DNA of 64,000 bases from Halopiger aswanensis (GTDB lineage Archaea; Halobacteriota; Halobacteria; Halobacteriales; Natrialbaceae), in the NCBI RefSeq assembly GCF_003610195.1, contig NZ_RAPO01000005.1:86056-150055 (forward strand), in the 5' to 3' direction. The notes under the pieces are model-generated. The model was not told where the DNA came from. It searched no databases and worked only from the letters and a program-made list of their open reading frames with translations. Shown here piece after piece: positions 18,829 through 29,022 of the stretch. The position numbers and the translations under genes were made by a program. Position 1 is the stretch's first letter. Every line of letters begins with the position of its first letter.

Positions 18829-20609
18829 TAGTACTCCCCGTCGCGCTTTTGCTTTCGGTCGAGTTGGCTTCCAGGCTTGTTGACTCGAGGCCGGTCTGTT
18901 CGCTCGTCGCGGCGGAACGTCACGCCCAGCGAGGAAAGGAAGTCGTTCATCCCCGTACGCATGGGCTGTGGCGAGGTCGCCTCCCCGTATGTCCCGGATT
19001 CACCGTCGAAGACGACCAGTCGATCCGACACTCGACTGATCAAAAAGAGGTCGTGGTCGATCACGAGCAGCGGTCGGTCGCGCTGGCGGGCGAACCGCCG
19101 GAGCTGGTCAGCGACTGCGACACGGCGGTCGACGTCGAGAAACGCCGACGGCTCGTCTAGGAGGTAGAGATCCGCCTCCCGAGCGAGACACAGCGCGACC
19201 GCAACCCGCTGAAGTTCGCCGCCGGAGAGCGCAGAGAGCGGGCGATCGAACAGTTCCTCGAGGTCGAACGGCTCCGCGACCCGCGTCTCGAAGGCCTGCG
19301 ACCGGATGTCGGTAACCCGAATGAACCGTTCTCTGACCGTCTCGTCGCCGTCCGGGACGACGTACTGCGGTTTGTACGAGACGGTTGCGTGGTCGGGAAT
19401 GGTCCCGATATCGGACTCGAGTTGCCCTGCGAGCAACTTCGCGAACGTCGTTTTTCCGAGGGCGTTCGCCCCGACGATTCCGATCGACTCACCCTCGTGG
19501 ATGGCACCGGCCTCGACGGTCAGCGAAAACTCCTCGAAGCCAACCTTGAGGTCCGGGTATTCGAGGACCACCTCCGTCTTGGGGATCGACCGCTCGCGCG
19601 GCCCCGGGAACGTGATCGATTTCCTCCGAATTTGGACGTTCTCCTGTCGGAGCTGTCCCTCGAGGAACTGGTTGATGCCCTCACGTGAGCCGAGTCGCTG
19701 AGAGACGACGCCGAAATTCCCAGGCTCTCCGTAGGTGACGTGAATTCCGTCGGCGATAAGATCGAGGGTTGCGAGGTCGTGTTCGACGACTACCGCCGAA
19801 GCACTTGCTTCGGTAATTCGGTCGCGGATCGTCCGGGCAACCATCAATCGACGCTCGACGTCTAAAAACGACGAAGGTTCGTCGAACAGGTAGAGGTCGG
19901 CGTCGGTCGCCAACGTCGTTGCGATCTCGAGGCGCTGTCGCTCGCCGCCCGAGAGAGTTTCGATCTGACGATCGAGAAGCGGCGTCAGGTCGAGATCCGC
20001 CGCGAGGTCATCGGTTTCGTTTGGGTGTGCGGCCAACCGCTCTCGCACCGTCTCATCCGCAGCCGCTTCGTCCGCAAGCCGCTCGACTCGTTGGCGCTTC
20101 GTCGCCGTCGTCACTTCACCGTCGCGGAGCTGTTCGAGGTGCGTCTGGAGCACTGTACCGCGAAATGCGTCGATTGCCCGGTCCCAGTCAGGGTTATCCT
20201 CGTGTCCGAAGTTCGGAACCGTCTTCCCGGCGAGGATTCGCAGCGCCGTACTCTTTCCGATCCCGTTACGTCCGAGCAGCCCGATTACGGTTCCGTCTTC
20301 GGGCATCGGTAGTTCGTAGAGCCGGAACCCGTTGTCGCCGTACTGGTGGACGAGTTGGCCGGTTTCGGCGGGAAGCGGTACAATCCGGATCGCGTCGTTG
20401 GGGATCTTCTTCTCGATGAGCTTGTGCTCGCCCATGACGAGAGCGTCGTCGATGTGTAACTCTCCGTCCTCGGTGACGTGGAACCCTTCGCGTCCCGAAC
20501 GGTTGAGCGGGTCGTACTTGACCGCAATGTCTCTGACCTCGTCGGTCACCTCGTCCTGGTCGATGATTGCGACGTACTCCGCTTCCTGAAAGTCGCTTGA
20601 ATCTGTCAT
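18816..20609 (-). CDS. ABCE1/RLI paralogue lacking the Fe-S cluster cysteines
   Basis: Twin-ATPase protein of the ABCE1 (Rli1) family. Nucleotide-binding domain 1 has Walker A GRNGIGKST (about residue 113) and signature LSGGERQR; domain 2 has Walker A GANALGKTT and signature LSGGELQR; both keep DEPS. ABCE1 normally starts with a ferredoxin-like domain of eight Cys holding two [4Fe-4S] clusters. Here the fold is traceable (YDPLNRSGREGFHVTEDGEL, then PNDAIRIVPLPAET) but every cluster Cys is replaced. The start at 20609 is chosen because it aligns with the family; the upstream GTG/ATG at 20651 adds 14 residues. It probably acts on ribosomes or another partner without the Fe-S lever. Confidence 0.88.
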   Translation of the reverse strand: MTDSSDFQEAEYVAIIDQDEVTDEVRDIAVKYDPLNRSGREGFHVTEDGELHIDDALVMGEHKLIEKKIPNDAIRIVPLPAETGQLVHQYGDNGFRLYELPMPEDGTVIGLLGRNGIGKSTALRILAGKTVPNFGHEDNPDWDRAIDAFRGTVLQTHLEQLRDGEVTTATKRQRVERLADEAAADETVRERLAAHPNETDDLAADLDLTPLLDRQIETLSGGERQRLEIATTLATDADLYLFDEPSSFLDVERRLMVARTIRDRITEASASAVVVEHDLATLDLIADGIHVTYGEPGNFGVVSQRLGSREGINQFLEGQLRQENVQIRRKSITFPGPRERSIPKTEVVLEYPDLKVGFEEFSLTVEAGAIHEGESIGIVGANALGKTTFAKLLAGQLESDIGTIPDHATVSYKPQYVVPDGDETVRERFIRVTDIRSQAFETRVAEPFDLEELFDRPLSALSGGELQRVAVALCLAREADLYLLDEPSAFLDVDRRVAVADQLRRFARQRDRPLLVIDHDLFLISRVSDRLVVFDGESGTYGEATSPQPMRTGMNDFLSSLGVTFRRDERTDRPRVNKPGSQLDRKQKRDGEYYYTV

Positions 20610-20710
20610 GGTATGGTGGGAAGCCGCGTCTCGTTGTAGTTGGTGTTCCATGCGACCGACGAGGGGACCGAAGGCCGCGCCCTCGACTCGTTTTGCCCCA
20701 CGCGAGAGAG

Positions 20711-21016
20711 CTACGCGGACTCCTGCTGAGCCAGCACGATGAGTGCCGTACTCGGCTCGAGAGCACGGGGTGCGATGTCCTGATCGCCGTCGAAGCGGGC
20801 GATGTCACCCGCGGTGACTTCGTGGGTGTCACCGTCGAGTTTCAGTTCGATTTCGCCCTCGAGCAGACAGAAGACGATGTCGCGGCCCGGGTGCGAGTGG
20901 CGATCGACTGCCTCGTCTGCCTTAAGTTCCAGTCGGATCGTCTTTGGCTCCGACGTCGGGAAGACGTTCGCGTGCGGTGTTTGCTCCAGTTCTGAGAGGG
21001 ATCGGATCGTTGGCAT
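20711..21016 (-). CDS. Cupin-domain protein
   Basis: Small single-domain cupin, about 101 aa. The metal-binding motif is visible in RHSHPGRDIVFCLLEGEIEL, with His residues and a Gly-rich turn, followed by HEVTAGDIARFDGDQDIAPR. Substrate unknown. The ATG at 21016 is preferred over the longer frame because the family starts there. It lies between the RLI-like and glycerol-3-phosphate dehydrogenase genes on the same strand. Confidence 0.85.
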   Translation of the reverse strand: MPTIRSLSELEQTPHANVFPTSEPKTIRLELKADEAVDRHSHPGRDIVFCLLEGEIELKLDGDTHEVTAGDIARFDGDQDIAPRALEPSTALIVLAQQESA

Positions 21017-21156
21017 ACGTGATTCACGTACGCGGTTGTCGCTCAAAAGCGAGGTGTCGAATACATTTGTTCCAGTGTTAATACGACTCAAGTTCCCGTC
21101 CAGTAGGTGGCGACATCACTCGTGGAAGTGACTCCACGTTCACGCGAAGGAGGATG

Positions 21157-22782
21157 TCAAGTATCGAATCGCTTCAGTCCACCCTGTTCGGCGTTGACTG
21201 TACGACGCTCGAGCACGCGCTCGTACCACTCAAGTTCGGCCTCTTTCCGCCGGTCGTCCCACTCGAGGAGTTCGGCCATGTGATCAGCGATCGTCTCGAC
21301 GGCATCGAGACCCTGACACGATTCGTACCCGACGGTACACCGGCGGAACACGACATCCGTCAGGCGCCGCGCGTACTCCTCCTCGACCGCGACGGTCACC
21401 TGTGCGAGGACGTCGTACGTGTGTTCACAGAGTGGCTCCGCGAGCCGCTCGTCGTGTTCTGCTCGGTCGACGACCACATCGGCGCGAGAACCGTACAGCT
21501 TCTGCAGGTGTTCGACGACCGACTGCGGGAGGCTTCCGCCGCTTGAACGGTGCCCCCATCCGCCTGGAAGCGGCTCCGTCGCAGTCCGACAGGAGCGTTC
21601 GACGCCGAGGTACTCGGCGACCATATCGGTCGCTTCCTCCGCGGCGTGACGGTACGGCGTGATCTTGACCCCGACAAGCGAGAAGAGTCCGCTGATATCG
21701 TCCCTGTGGTCGATGACGCGGTGCTCTCGGGAGACGTCGGACGCCCGGCCAGTCGAGCCGGAATCATAGAGCGGTCGTACGCCGGCGTAGGAGTACAGTA
21801 CGTCGCCTTTCGAGAGGTCGGGGAAGTACCGCCCGACCTCCTTGAGCAGGTAGTCGACGTCGGCGTCGGTCGCAGCCGCGTCGGCGGGATCCCCGTCGAA
21901 CTCCGTGTCGGTCGTGCCGACCAGCGAGAAGCCGTTCCACGGAACGACGAAGACGATGCGGTCGTCAGTCGTCGGCAGCGTCAGCGCGTGGTCAGTCAGC
22001 TTCGGGACGACGAGGTGGATCCCCTTGGCCGGGTAGACGAACTGTTCGTCGGCGTAGCCCCCGAGCACATCGTCGATCCACGGACCGGCCGCGTTAATAA
22101 TGGCGTCGCCCTCGACGTCGATCGATTCCCCGGAAAGTTCGTCGTCGATCCTGACGCCCACGACCGATCCGTTCTCGACGCACAGATCAGTTACCGCTGC
22201 GTGGTTCAGCACCGTCGCTCCGTGGTTCGCGGCGTCAATGACGTTCTCGAGACAGAGTCGTTCGACGAACTCGATCTGCCGGTCGTGGTAGGCGAATCCG
22301 CCCTGAAGTCCGTCCGTCGGGATCGCCGGTTCGAGGTCCTGAAGCGCCTCAGGCGAGAGATATCGGTGATTCGGCATGGACTTGCCGTAGGAGAGGGCGT
22401 CGTAGAGAATCATCCCGAGGCGGAGCTTCAGCCGAGCGAGGCGGCTCTCGTCGTATTGGGGAATGAGGAACGTCAGTGGATCGACGAGGTGTGGCGCGAT
22501 TTCGGCGAGTGTCTCCCGCTCCTGCAGGCTCTCAAAGACGAGCGAGAAGTCGTACTGCTCCAAGTATCGGAGTCCGCCATGGGCCAGCCTGGTCGATCCG
22601 GCCGTCGTCCCGGACCCGAAGTCAGCCTGTTCGACGAGGAGGGTATCGATGCCGCGCATGGCCGCGTCTCGCGCGACGCCGGCACCGGCAATACCGCCCC
22701 CGACGATCACGAGATCGTACGATCCGGCGATCGAAGTCCGGTCCGGCCGGCGTTGTCCGAACCCTGTTTCTCGGTCACTCAT
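21157..22782 (-). CDS. glpD: Glycerol-3-phosphate dehydrogenase (FAD-dependent)
   Basis: 541-aa FAD-dependent glycerol-3-phosphate dehydrogenase. FAD motif VIVGGGIAGAGVARDAAMRG, DAO-family block TTAGSTRLAHGGLRYL, and conserved VGTTDTEFDGDP and GVRPLYD segments. It oxidises glycerol-3-phosphate to dihydroxyacetone phosphate and feeds the quinone pool. Haloarchaeal GlpA is usually encoded with GlpB and GlpC; neither is nearby, so this is a stand-alone GlpD/GlpA-type paralogue, possibly for lipid-backbone or glycerol use. Confidence 0.9.
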   Translation of the reverse strand: MSDRETGFGQRRPDRTSIAGSYDLVIVGGGIAGAGVARDAAMRGIDTLLVEQADFGSGTTAGSTRLAHGGLRYLEQYDFSLVFESLQERETLAEIAPHLVDPLTFLIPQYDESRLARLKLRLGMILYDALSYGKSMPNHRYLSPEALQDLEPAIPTDGLQGGFAYHDRQIEFVERLCLENVIDAANHGATVLNHAAVTDLCVENGSVVGVRIDDELSGESIDVEGDAIINAAGPWIDDVLGGYADEQFVYPAKGIHLVVPKLTDHALTLPTTDDRIVFVVPWNGFSLVGTTDTEFDGDPADAAATDADVDYLLKEVGRYFPDLSKGDVLYSYAGVRPLYDSGSTGRASDVSREHRVIDHRDDISGLFSLVGVKITPYRHAAEEATDMVAEYLGVERSCRTATEPLPGGWGHRSSGGSLPQSVVEHLQKLYGSRADVVVDRAEHDERLAEPLCEHTYDVLAQVTVAVEEEYARRLTDVVFRRCTVGYESCQGLDAVETIADHMAELLEWDDRRKEAELEWYERVLERRTVNAEQGGLKRFDT

Positions 22783-22987
22783 ACTCGACGCTCAGCCGTA
22801 CAGACGGATAGGGGTTGAGGGGAAGATATCGGGGTCCTTCTTTATCCCTTTCTCGAGGACGGTACTCGCTGTCACTGACGGTACTGCGTCATGCCTTTCA
22901 AGGGAGTCGTTCGACCAGTGGGTATCAGTAGGCAATACTCGAGACCGATCCATCCTTGTGACTGTAGTGTGACGTAACGCCACCGAA

Positions 22988-24163
22988 ATGTCCGAGGAAG
23001 ATTATGGATTCGACACCCTCGTCACCCGATTCGACGAGGACGGTTCCGGCGCATCGGTAACCGGCGACGTCGTCCCGCCGATCCACCTCGCGTCGACACA
23101 CGAGATGGACCGCCCGGGTACCGCCGACCATGGGTACAAGTATACCCGGTTCGGGAACCCGACCCGAGACGTCCTCGAGAGTCGACTCGCGAAACTCGCC
23201 GGCGCGGCGCACGCGACCGCCTGTGCGTCCGGCACCGCGGCGATCGCGGCGACGTGTCTCGCGGTGCTCGAACCCGGCGACCGCGTAGTGGCGTTCGACG
23301 GGATCTACGGCGGGACGCGACTCCTCTTCGAGGATCTGGTCGTCGATTCACTCGGGGCGACCGTTGAGTACGTGGACGCGACGGATACCGATGCAGTCGC
23401 CGACGCCGTCACCGACGACACCGCGCTCGTCTGGATGGAGTCCCCAACGAATCCACTGTTACGGCTCTGCGACCTCGCTGCGATCGGCGAAATTGCTGCG
23501 GCCGAAGACGCCACGTTTGTCGTCGATAACACCTTTTCGACGCCGTACTTCCAGCGCCCGCTCGAGTTCGGCGCCGACGTCGTCGTCCACAGTACGACGA
23601 AGTACATCAACGGTCACAGCGACTCGATGGGCGGCGTCGTCCTCACGAACGACGACGCGATCGAGACCGCGATAGATCACGTCCGGGCGTACGAACTCGG
23701 CGGGACGCTGTCGCCGTTCGACTGTTATCTCACGCTTCGCGGTCTCCGGACACTTCCGCTTCGGATGGACCGACACGAGGCGAATGCACGCCGTATCGCG
23801 GAATTCCTCGCCGATCACCCAGTCGTCCGTCGCGTCCGTTATCCGGGACTCGAGTTACACCCCCAACACGCCCTCGCCGAGGCACAGATGGACGGGTTCG
23901 GCGGAATCGTCTCGTTCGAACTCGACGCATCGGAAGCCGAAACGCGGGCTGTCCTCGAGGAACTCGATGTGTTCACGCTCGCCGTGAGCCTCGGCGGTAC
24001 TGAATCGCTCGTCGACCATCCCGCGACGATGTCAGCGTCGTACCTCTCCGACGCCGAGCGGGAGGCGGCCGGGATCTCGGAGTCGCTCGTTCGGATTCCT
24101 GTCGGTATCGAGTCTGTCGATGACCTCCGTACCGACCTCGAGCAGGCGCTTGCAAACCTCTGA
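22988..24163 (+). CDS. Cystathionine gamma-synthase/lyase-family PLP enzyme
   Basis: 391-aa transsulfuration enzyme (Cys/Met metabolism PLP family). The YKYTRFGNPTRDVLESRLAKL segment, FVVDNTFSTPYFQRPLEFGAD and the PLP lysine in STTKYINGHSD are diagnostic. Members include cystathionine gamma-synthase, gamma-lyase and O-acyl-homoserine sulfhydrylase; sequence alone does not decide between them. It is divergent from glpD, with a 205-bp gap. Confidence 0.9.
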   Translation: MSEEDYGFDTLVTRFDEDGSGASVTGDVVPPIHLASTHEMDRPGTADHGYKYTRFGNPTRDVLESRLAKLAGAAHATACASGTAAIAATCLAVLEPGDRVVAFDGIYGGTRLLFEDLVVDSLGATVEYVDATDTDAVADAVTDDTALVWMESPTNPLLRLCDLAAIGEIAAAEDATFVVDNTFSTPYFQRPLEFGADVVVHSTTKYINGHSDSMGGVVLTNDDAIETAIDHVRAYELGGTLSPFDCYLTLRGLRTLPLRMDRHEANARRIAEFLADHPVVRRVRYPGLELHPQHALAEAQMDGFGGIVSFELDASEAETRAVLEELDVFTLAVSLGGTESLVDHPATMSASYLSDAEREAAGISESLVRIPVGIESVDDLRTDLEQALANL

Positions 24164-24243
24164 CGGTCACCGGTTTAGATTGTTGGTGGGGACGTCGCCA
24201 CCGTCCACCGCGTTTCAGCGGAGGCGTCAGACTGGTTGTCCCG

Positions 24244-26091
24244 TCATTCGTCGGTATCGTCGCTCGTCTCGTCGGCGGTGTTCGGTAACACCTCGAACGG
24301 ACGCATCATGTCGTAATCTTCGTGCTCGATCATGTGGCAGTGCCACATGTACTCGCCCGTCTGATCGTTGAACAGCCCCTCGTACTCTCCGAAGTGGGCG
24401 ATTACGTGCACCACCTCCGCTGGATCGACGGTGACGACGTCGTTCCAGCCCAGCTCGTACGGCTCGGGCGACTCGAGCGCGTTCGGGTCGATGCCGTCAG
24501 CCTCTGGGTCGTAGTCGCTCATCGGCTCCCGGCCGACCACCTGGAAGTGGACGAGGTGGAGATGCATCGGGTGGGACATCGCGGTATTGTTGGCGATGCT
24601 CCAGATTTCGGTCGTTCCAAGTTCTGGCTTCTCGGTAACGGGATCGTCAAGTGCATATCCTAACGGTTGGTCCTGATTCCCGAGGAGGTGTTTCATCCGC
24701 CCGTACTCGTCGCTGCTTGGGACCAGCGTGAGGTGTCTGTGTTGGTCGGCCGCGTCGACGGGCAGTTCTGGCACATCTGTCAATTCATCGGGTATCTCCC
24801 CGGCATCCTCGACGGGGTCCGAGTTTTCGACATCAACGAGCATGATCTCGGAGAGCGGCTTCGTCTCCTCGCTGTGCTCCTGCGAGCCACGATACAGCGA
24901 CGGCGCGTCGTTGTGGAGGAGCAACGTCTCGCCGGCGTAGTCGGAGAAATCGACGACGATATCGGCACGCTGACCTGCTCCGAGTTCGAGGCGGCCATCG
25001 ATCTCGACGGGGTTCGCGAGGAGACCGCCGTCGTTCCCGATCTGAACGAACGACGGGCCATCGTCGCCCGTCTCGCTCGCAGATTCGTCGTACTCGCGCA
25101 ACTCGAGGGTATAATACCGACTATTGGATCCATTTAGTAGCCGGAACCGGTACGGTCTGGGCTCGACGGAGAGCCGGGGCCAGGCTTTCCCGTTGACTAC
25201 CGGGATATCCCCGTAGAACTCGGGGACGATACTCGGTTCAGGATACGAATCGTCCCCGCCTCGGTCTCCGGATACTGCCGACGGGTAGAATAGCGCCCCG
25301 TCCTCATTGATGCTCCGATCCTGCAGTACAAGCGGAATCTCGTATTCGCTGGCGGGCAGTCCGAGTTCCCGCTCGTGGTCGTCTCGAAGAAGGTAGAAGC
25401 CGGCGAGTCCGGCGTAGACGTTCAACCGGGTGATCCCGATTGCGTGGTCGTGATACCACAGGGTCGCCGGTGGCTGATCGTTGACGTAGTAGTAGTCCTT
25501 TTGCTCGAACTTCGGGCCCGTTTCTGCGAAGTCGCGAGTGAACCACGCCTGTGCGTGGCCGTCGCTCGCGGCTTCGACGTTTCCGCCGTGGAGGTGCGTG
25601 ACGGTTCGAATTCCGTCAATATCGTACGGAATCATTTCCTCGTGCACCGTCGTATCAACGGGCAGGAGGTGTTCGTCCGGCAGGTCGTTCTGCCACCGCA
25701 CGTATATCGGCTCGCCCCGTTCAGCCTCGATCGTCGGACCGGGGAACTGTCCATCGTATCCCAAGACGGTCGTCGCCGGCAGATCGCTGTGGAGTTGCTG
25801 CTCAACCTCGCGCATTTCGATCTCGTAATAGGGATGGCCGTCTTTCGTCCCGGTCGGCTCCGCCACCCCCGAACGCGGCACCTCGTCGACCCACTTCTCG
25901 AGGTCCGGCGACGAGTGGGCCGCCACGGTCGTCGGCTCCGGTGTTCCCGAATTCCCGGTTTCCGATTCGGAATTTGGCGGTATGGAATCCGCGGAACAGC
26001 CTGCGAACGCGGAGATACCCGTCGCACTGGTTGCCAGAAGAAGCTTCCGGCGCGAGATACCCGTTTCGGGTGACCTGATCGGCTCGTCCAT
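24244..26091 (-). CDS. Multicopper oxidase, Tat lipoprotein
   Basis: 615-aa three-cupredoxin oxidase of the CotA/bilirubin-oxidase type. The N-terminus has a twin-arginine SRRKLLL and a lipobox FAGC, so it is exported folded and lipid-anchored. Copper ligands are complete: HLHGG, WYHDHAIGITRLNVYAG, HPMHLHLVHF and the WHCHMIEHEDYDMM cluster. It couples oxidation of phenols, metals or bilirubin-like compounds to reduction of oxygen to water outside the cell. Substrate unknown. Confidence 0.93.
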   Translation of the reverse strand: MDEPIRSPETGISRRKLLLATSATGISAFAGCSADSIPPNSESETGNSGTPEPTTVAAHSSPDLEKWVDEVPRSGVAEPTGTKDGHPYYEIEMREVEQQLHSDLPATTVLGYDGQFPGPTIEAERGEPIYVRWQNDLPDEHLLPVDTTVHEEMIPYDIDGIRTVTHLHGGNVEAASDGHAQAWFTRDFAETGPKFEQKDYYYVNDQPPATLWYHDHAIGITRLNVYAGLAGFYLLRDDHERELGLPASEYEIPLVLQDRSINEDGALFYPSAVSGDRGGDDSYPEPSIVPEFYGDIPVVNGKAWPRLSVEPRPYRFRLLNGSNSRYYTLELREYDESASETGDDGPSFVQIGNDGGLLANPVEIDGRLELGAGQRADIVVDFSDYAGETLLLHNDAPSLYRGSQEHSEETKPLSEIMLVDVENSDPVEDAGEIPDELTDVPELPVDAADQHRHLTLVPSSDEYGRMKHLLGNQDQPLGYALDDPVTEKPELGTTEIWSIANNTAMSHPMHLHLVHFQVVGREPMSDYDPEADGIDPNALESPEPYELGWNDVVTVDPAEVVHVIAHFGEYEGLFNDQTGEYMWHCHMIEHEDYDMMRPFEVLPNTADETSDDTDE

Positions 26092-26374
26092 AAATGGGTA
26101 TATGAATTCCCGTCGAATAGCGGGTCTCGCTCGTTCTTATCTGGCGGGAACCGAGGGAATATGTTTGGCAATGCATTCACGTAGTCCTTGGGTCGCTATC
26201 GGAACCGAGGATCGCTCCAATCACCACTGGTTCGAAATCTGCCGAGACCAGATGAACTGTTTCCTGCCCGGGATTTTATTCTAGTTTAATATAGATAGAG
26301 TAAATCTTTACATAACAGAATATATAAATTACTTCAGCTAGTTGTAATCTGTAGCTATCGGTGAACTTCATTCG

Positions 26375-27739
26375 ATGGTAAGAGAGTGTCACAGTTCCTC
26401 GTACAAACTCTACGACCGCGCCCTTGAGTCCCTCGTCGGTGGCGTCAACTCGCCGGTACGGGCCGAACCGAGGCCGACGCCATCGTTCGTCGACCGTGGC
26501 GACGGAGCCGAACTCGTCGACGTTGACGGAAATCGGTACTGCGACTACATTATGGGATACGGTCCGCTCTTGTTCGGTCACGATCTCCCCGAACCCGTCC
26601 GCGAGGGGGTTTCGGAGGCGGTCGCCGATGGACCGATGTACGGCGTCCCGACCGACGTCGAGGTCGAACTCGCAGAATTCATCATCGACCACGTCGAGAG
26701 CGTCGAACGGCTCCGATTCGTTAACTCCGGGACCGAAGCAACCGCCGCGGCCGCACGCCTTGCACGCGGGTACACGGGCCGAGACAAGATCGTCGTCATG
26801 CAGAGTGGCTACCACGGCGGCCACGAGTCCTTTCTCGTCGACGGTAACGTCGACGACCGAAAGCCGGGCAGCGCGGGCGTTCCGGACGCTTTCGCCGCGG
26901 AGACGATCCCAGTACCGTTCAACGACGAGGACGTGATTCGCGATGTCTTCGAGCGCCACGGGTCGGAGATCGCAGCCGTCCTGACCGAACCGTTGCTTGG
27001 CAACTGCGGGATCGTTCTCCCGGTCGAAGGCTATCACGAGACCCTCAGGGACCTCTGTGACGAACACGGATCGCTGCTCATCTTCGATGAGGTGATCACC
27101 GGCTTCCGGGTCGGCGGGCTACAGTGCGCCCAGGGGAAATACGGCATCGAACCGGACCTCACGACGTTCGCGAAGATCATCGGCGGTGGTTTCCCAGTCG
27201 GTGCGATCGGCGGCCGCGCCGAAATCATGCAGGCGTTCGCTCCAACGGGCGATGTCTTCGAATCAGGGACCTTCAACGGCCACCCGGTGACGATGGTCGC
27301 CGGCCTCGAGACGCTTCGGTTCGCGAGAGAGCACGACGTTTATTCGCACGTCAACGAACTCGGGAGACAACTTCGGTCCGGACTACAGGATCTCGTCGAG
27401 GAACACACCCCCGAATACACTGTTACCGGTATCGACTCAATGTTCAAGATACTGTTCACTCGAGACGCACCCGACACGATGGACGGTCACTGCCGGGCGG
27501 GCTGCAAGCAGCGGCCGGAATGCCCGCGCTTCGAGCTGTGTCCGAAAACCGGGGCCGACGTCCGCGCCGGCGAGACCGATCGGTGGAAGCGAACCTTCTG
27601 GCCGGCGCTGGCCGATCGCGGCGTATTGCTCACGCCCAACCAGTTCGAGAGTCAGTTCGTCAGCTACGCTCACACCGAGGACGACATCGAACGAACACTT
27701 GATGCGTATCAGGAGGTTCTCTCGACGAAGGTTGGTTAA
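26375..27739 (+). CDS. hemL: Glutamate-1-semialdehyde 2,1-aminomutase
   Basis: PLP enzyme of haem/cobalamin precursor synthesis that converts glutamate-1-semialdehyde to 5-aminolevulinate. Landmarks: GGVNSPVRA near the N-terminus, [33 protein letters not shown] Asp segment and the PLP lysine in [17 protein letters not shown] Cys-rich insert near residue 375 ([17 protein letters not shown]) also occurs in haloarchaeal HemL as I recall it. No other hem gene is near, so it may be a second copy; the AT-rich 26275-26374 region holds its promoter. Confidence 0.88.
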   Translation: MVRECHSSSYKLYDRALESLVGGVNSPVRAEPRPTPSFVDRGDGAELVDVDGNRYCDYIMGYGPLLFGHDLPEPVREGVSEAVADGPMYGVPTDVEVELAEFIIDHVESVERLRFVNSGTEATAAAARLARGYTGRDKIVVMQSGYHGGHESFLVDGNVDDRKPGSAGVPDAFAAETIPVPFNDEDVIRDVFERHGSEIAAVLTEPLLGNCGIVLPVEGYHETLRDLCDEHGSLLIFDEVITGFRVGGLQCAQGKYGIEPDLTTFAKIIGGGFPVGAIGGRAEIMQAFAPTGDVFESGTFNGHPVTMVAGLETLRFAREHDVYSHVNELGRQLRSGLQDLVEEHTPEYTVTGIDSMFKILFTRDAPDTMDGHCRAGCKQRPECPRFELCPKTGADVRAGETDRWKRTFWPALADRGVLLTPNQFESQFVSYAHTEDDIERTLDAYQEVLSTKVG

Positions 27740-27898
27740 GACCGTGGCCGTTGTGGCTGTCATCGCGGTCTAGTTCGGACACCGATTGTAGATCGATTCG
27801 GACAGACCTTGTCGACGACCCCGAACCCAATAACTTCACGCTACGAATATATTCGGCACAGGGGGCTTCCCGTCCGCCAAGTAGTATCCACTACGACG

Positions 27899-28981
27899 AT
27901 GACGACCGAGCTCAACCTGCGAGGGCAGCCCAATGACGAGTACCGGACCCGACTTTTTGAGACGTTGACCGATGCAGAAACCGGCGATGTCTTCGCAATC
28001 GTCGCCAAGGAGGATATCGATCCATACCTCGTTCGGTATCAGATCGAACACGATCGCGCCCTCGAGTGGGAGTACGAGCATCCGGACGCAGAACCGCGAG
28101 AACTCCGGCTGACGGTGGGAGAGCCGCTCGAGGGTGAGTTTGGAACGATCGACGTCCGGGATCTAAAACCCCAGCGTCGTCACGAAGCACTTCTCGAGAT
28201 TTTCGACACGCTCGAGGCCGGCGAGGGGTTCGTCCTCGTGAACGATCACGACCCCAAGCCGCTGTACCACGAACTCCGCTCGATGTACGGGGACGTCGTC
28301 GGCTGGGAGTACGCCAGCGAAGGCGACGGCGAATGGCGGGTCGAAATCGAAAAGACGGCCGCATCGGAGGCCGACGGAGAGGACGTCGTTACTCGGTACG
28401 ACGTTCGGAAGATCCCGAAACAGGAGCGCCACCCGACGATCCACCACCGGTACGGAATGCTCCCCGACGGCGGAACGATGGAACTGATCGCCCCGCACGA
28501 GCCCCGGCCGCTCCGCCAGGAGTTCCGCCAGCAGTACGGCGACACGTTCGACTGGGAAATCGTCGACCAGGAACCGGGTCGGTGCCGCGTTCACATCACG
28601 AAACGAAGCGACGCCGACGGTGACGCCTCGAGCGGTATCGAAACCGATGCGAACGACGCGGCGGTCGACGGGGAATCGCTCGAGACGACCGCCGAACTCG
28701 ACGTTCGAGATCTCCCGCCCGCCCAACGGCACGAACGGATCTTCGACGCATACGCCGAGTTGGCGGGTGGCGAGGGATTCGTACTGGTGAACGACCACGA
28801 CCCGAAGCCGCTGTACCACCAGTTCGAGGCCGAAGCTGGGCCCGAATTCCGATGGGAGTATCGCAAGCGAGAGCCGGGCGAGTTCCGGGTGTTAATCGGT
28901 AAGGCTGACGCGAGCGGGGCCGAACTCGAGGCAAGTAACCACTCGAGCAGGGAGGAAACGGGATCCGAAGCCCCGTTCTGA
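27899..28981 (+). CDS. Protein with four tandem DUF2249-type repeats
   Basis: 360 residues made of four repeats of about 75-80 aa. The second and fourth are near-identical in core: LDVRDLPPAQRHERIFD and EGFVLVNDHDPKPLYHQF. The first and third are more divergent and have lost the NDHDPKPL loop. DUF2249 is found in denitrification and nitric-oxide gene neighbourhoods and may bind a metal via its His/Asp loop; its biochemical role is unknown. The ATG at 27899 is preferred over a TTG at 27809, as the 30 extra residues look unrelated. Confidence 0.85.
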   Translation: MTTELNLRGQPNDEYRTRLFETLTDAETGDVFAIVAKEDIDPYLVRYQIEHDRALEWEYEHPDAEPRELRLTVGEPLEGEFGTIDVRDLKPQRRHEALLEIFDTLEAGEGFVLVNDHDPKPLYHELRSMYGDVVGWEYASEGDGEWRVEIEKTAASEADGEDVVTRYDVRKIPKQERHPTIHHRYGMLPDGGTMELIAPHEPRPLRQEFRQQYGDTFDWEIVDQEPGRCRVHITKRSDADGDASSGIETDANDAAVDGESLETTAELDVRDLPPAQRHERIFDAYAELAGGEGFVLVNDHDPKPLYHQFEAEAGPEFRWEYRKREPGEFRVLIGKADASGAELEASNHSSREETGSEAPF

Positions 28982-29022
28982 CGCTCTTCGCACTCTTCGC
29001 CATCACCGCACCAGAGAATGCG

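Noticed and set aside
21550..22818. 422-codon plus-strand frame
   Set aside because: Antisense shadow of the glycerol-3-phosphate dehydrogenase gene.
26276..27067. 263-codon minus-strand frame
   Set aside because: Antisense to hemL and without domain signals.
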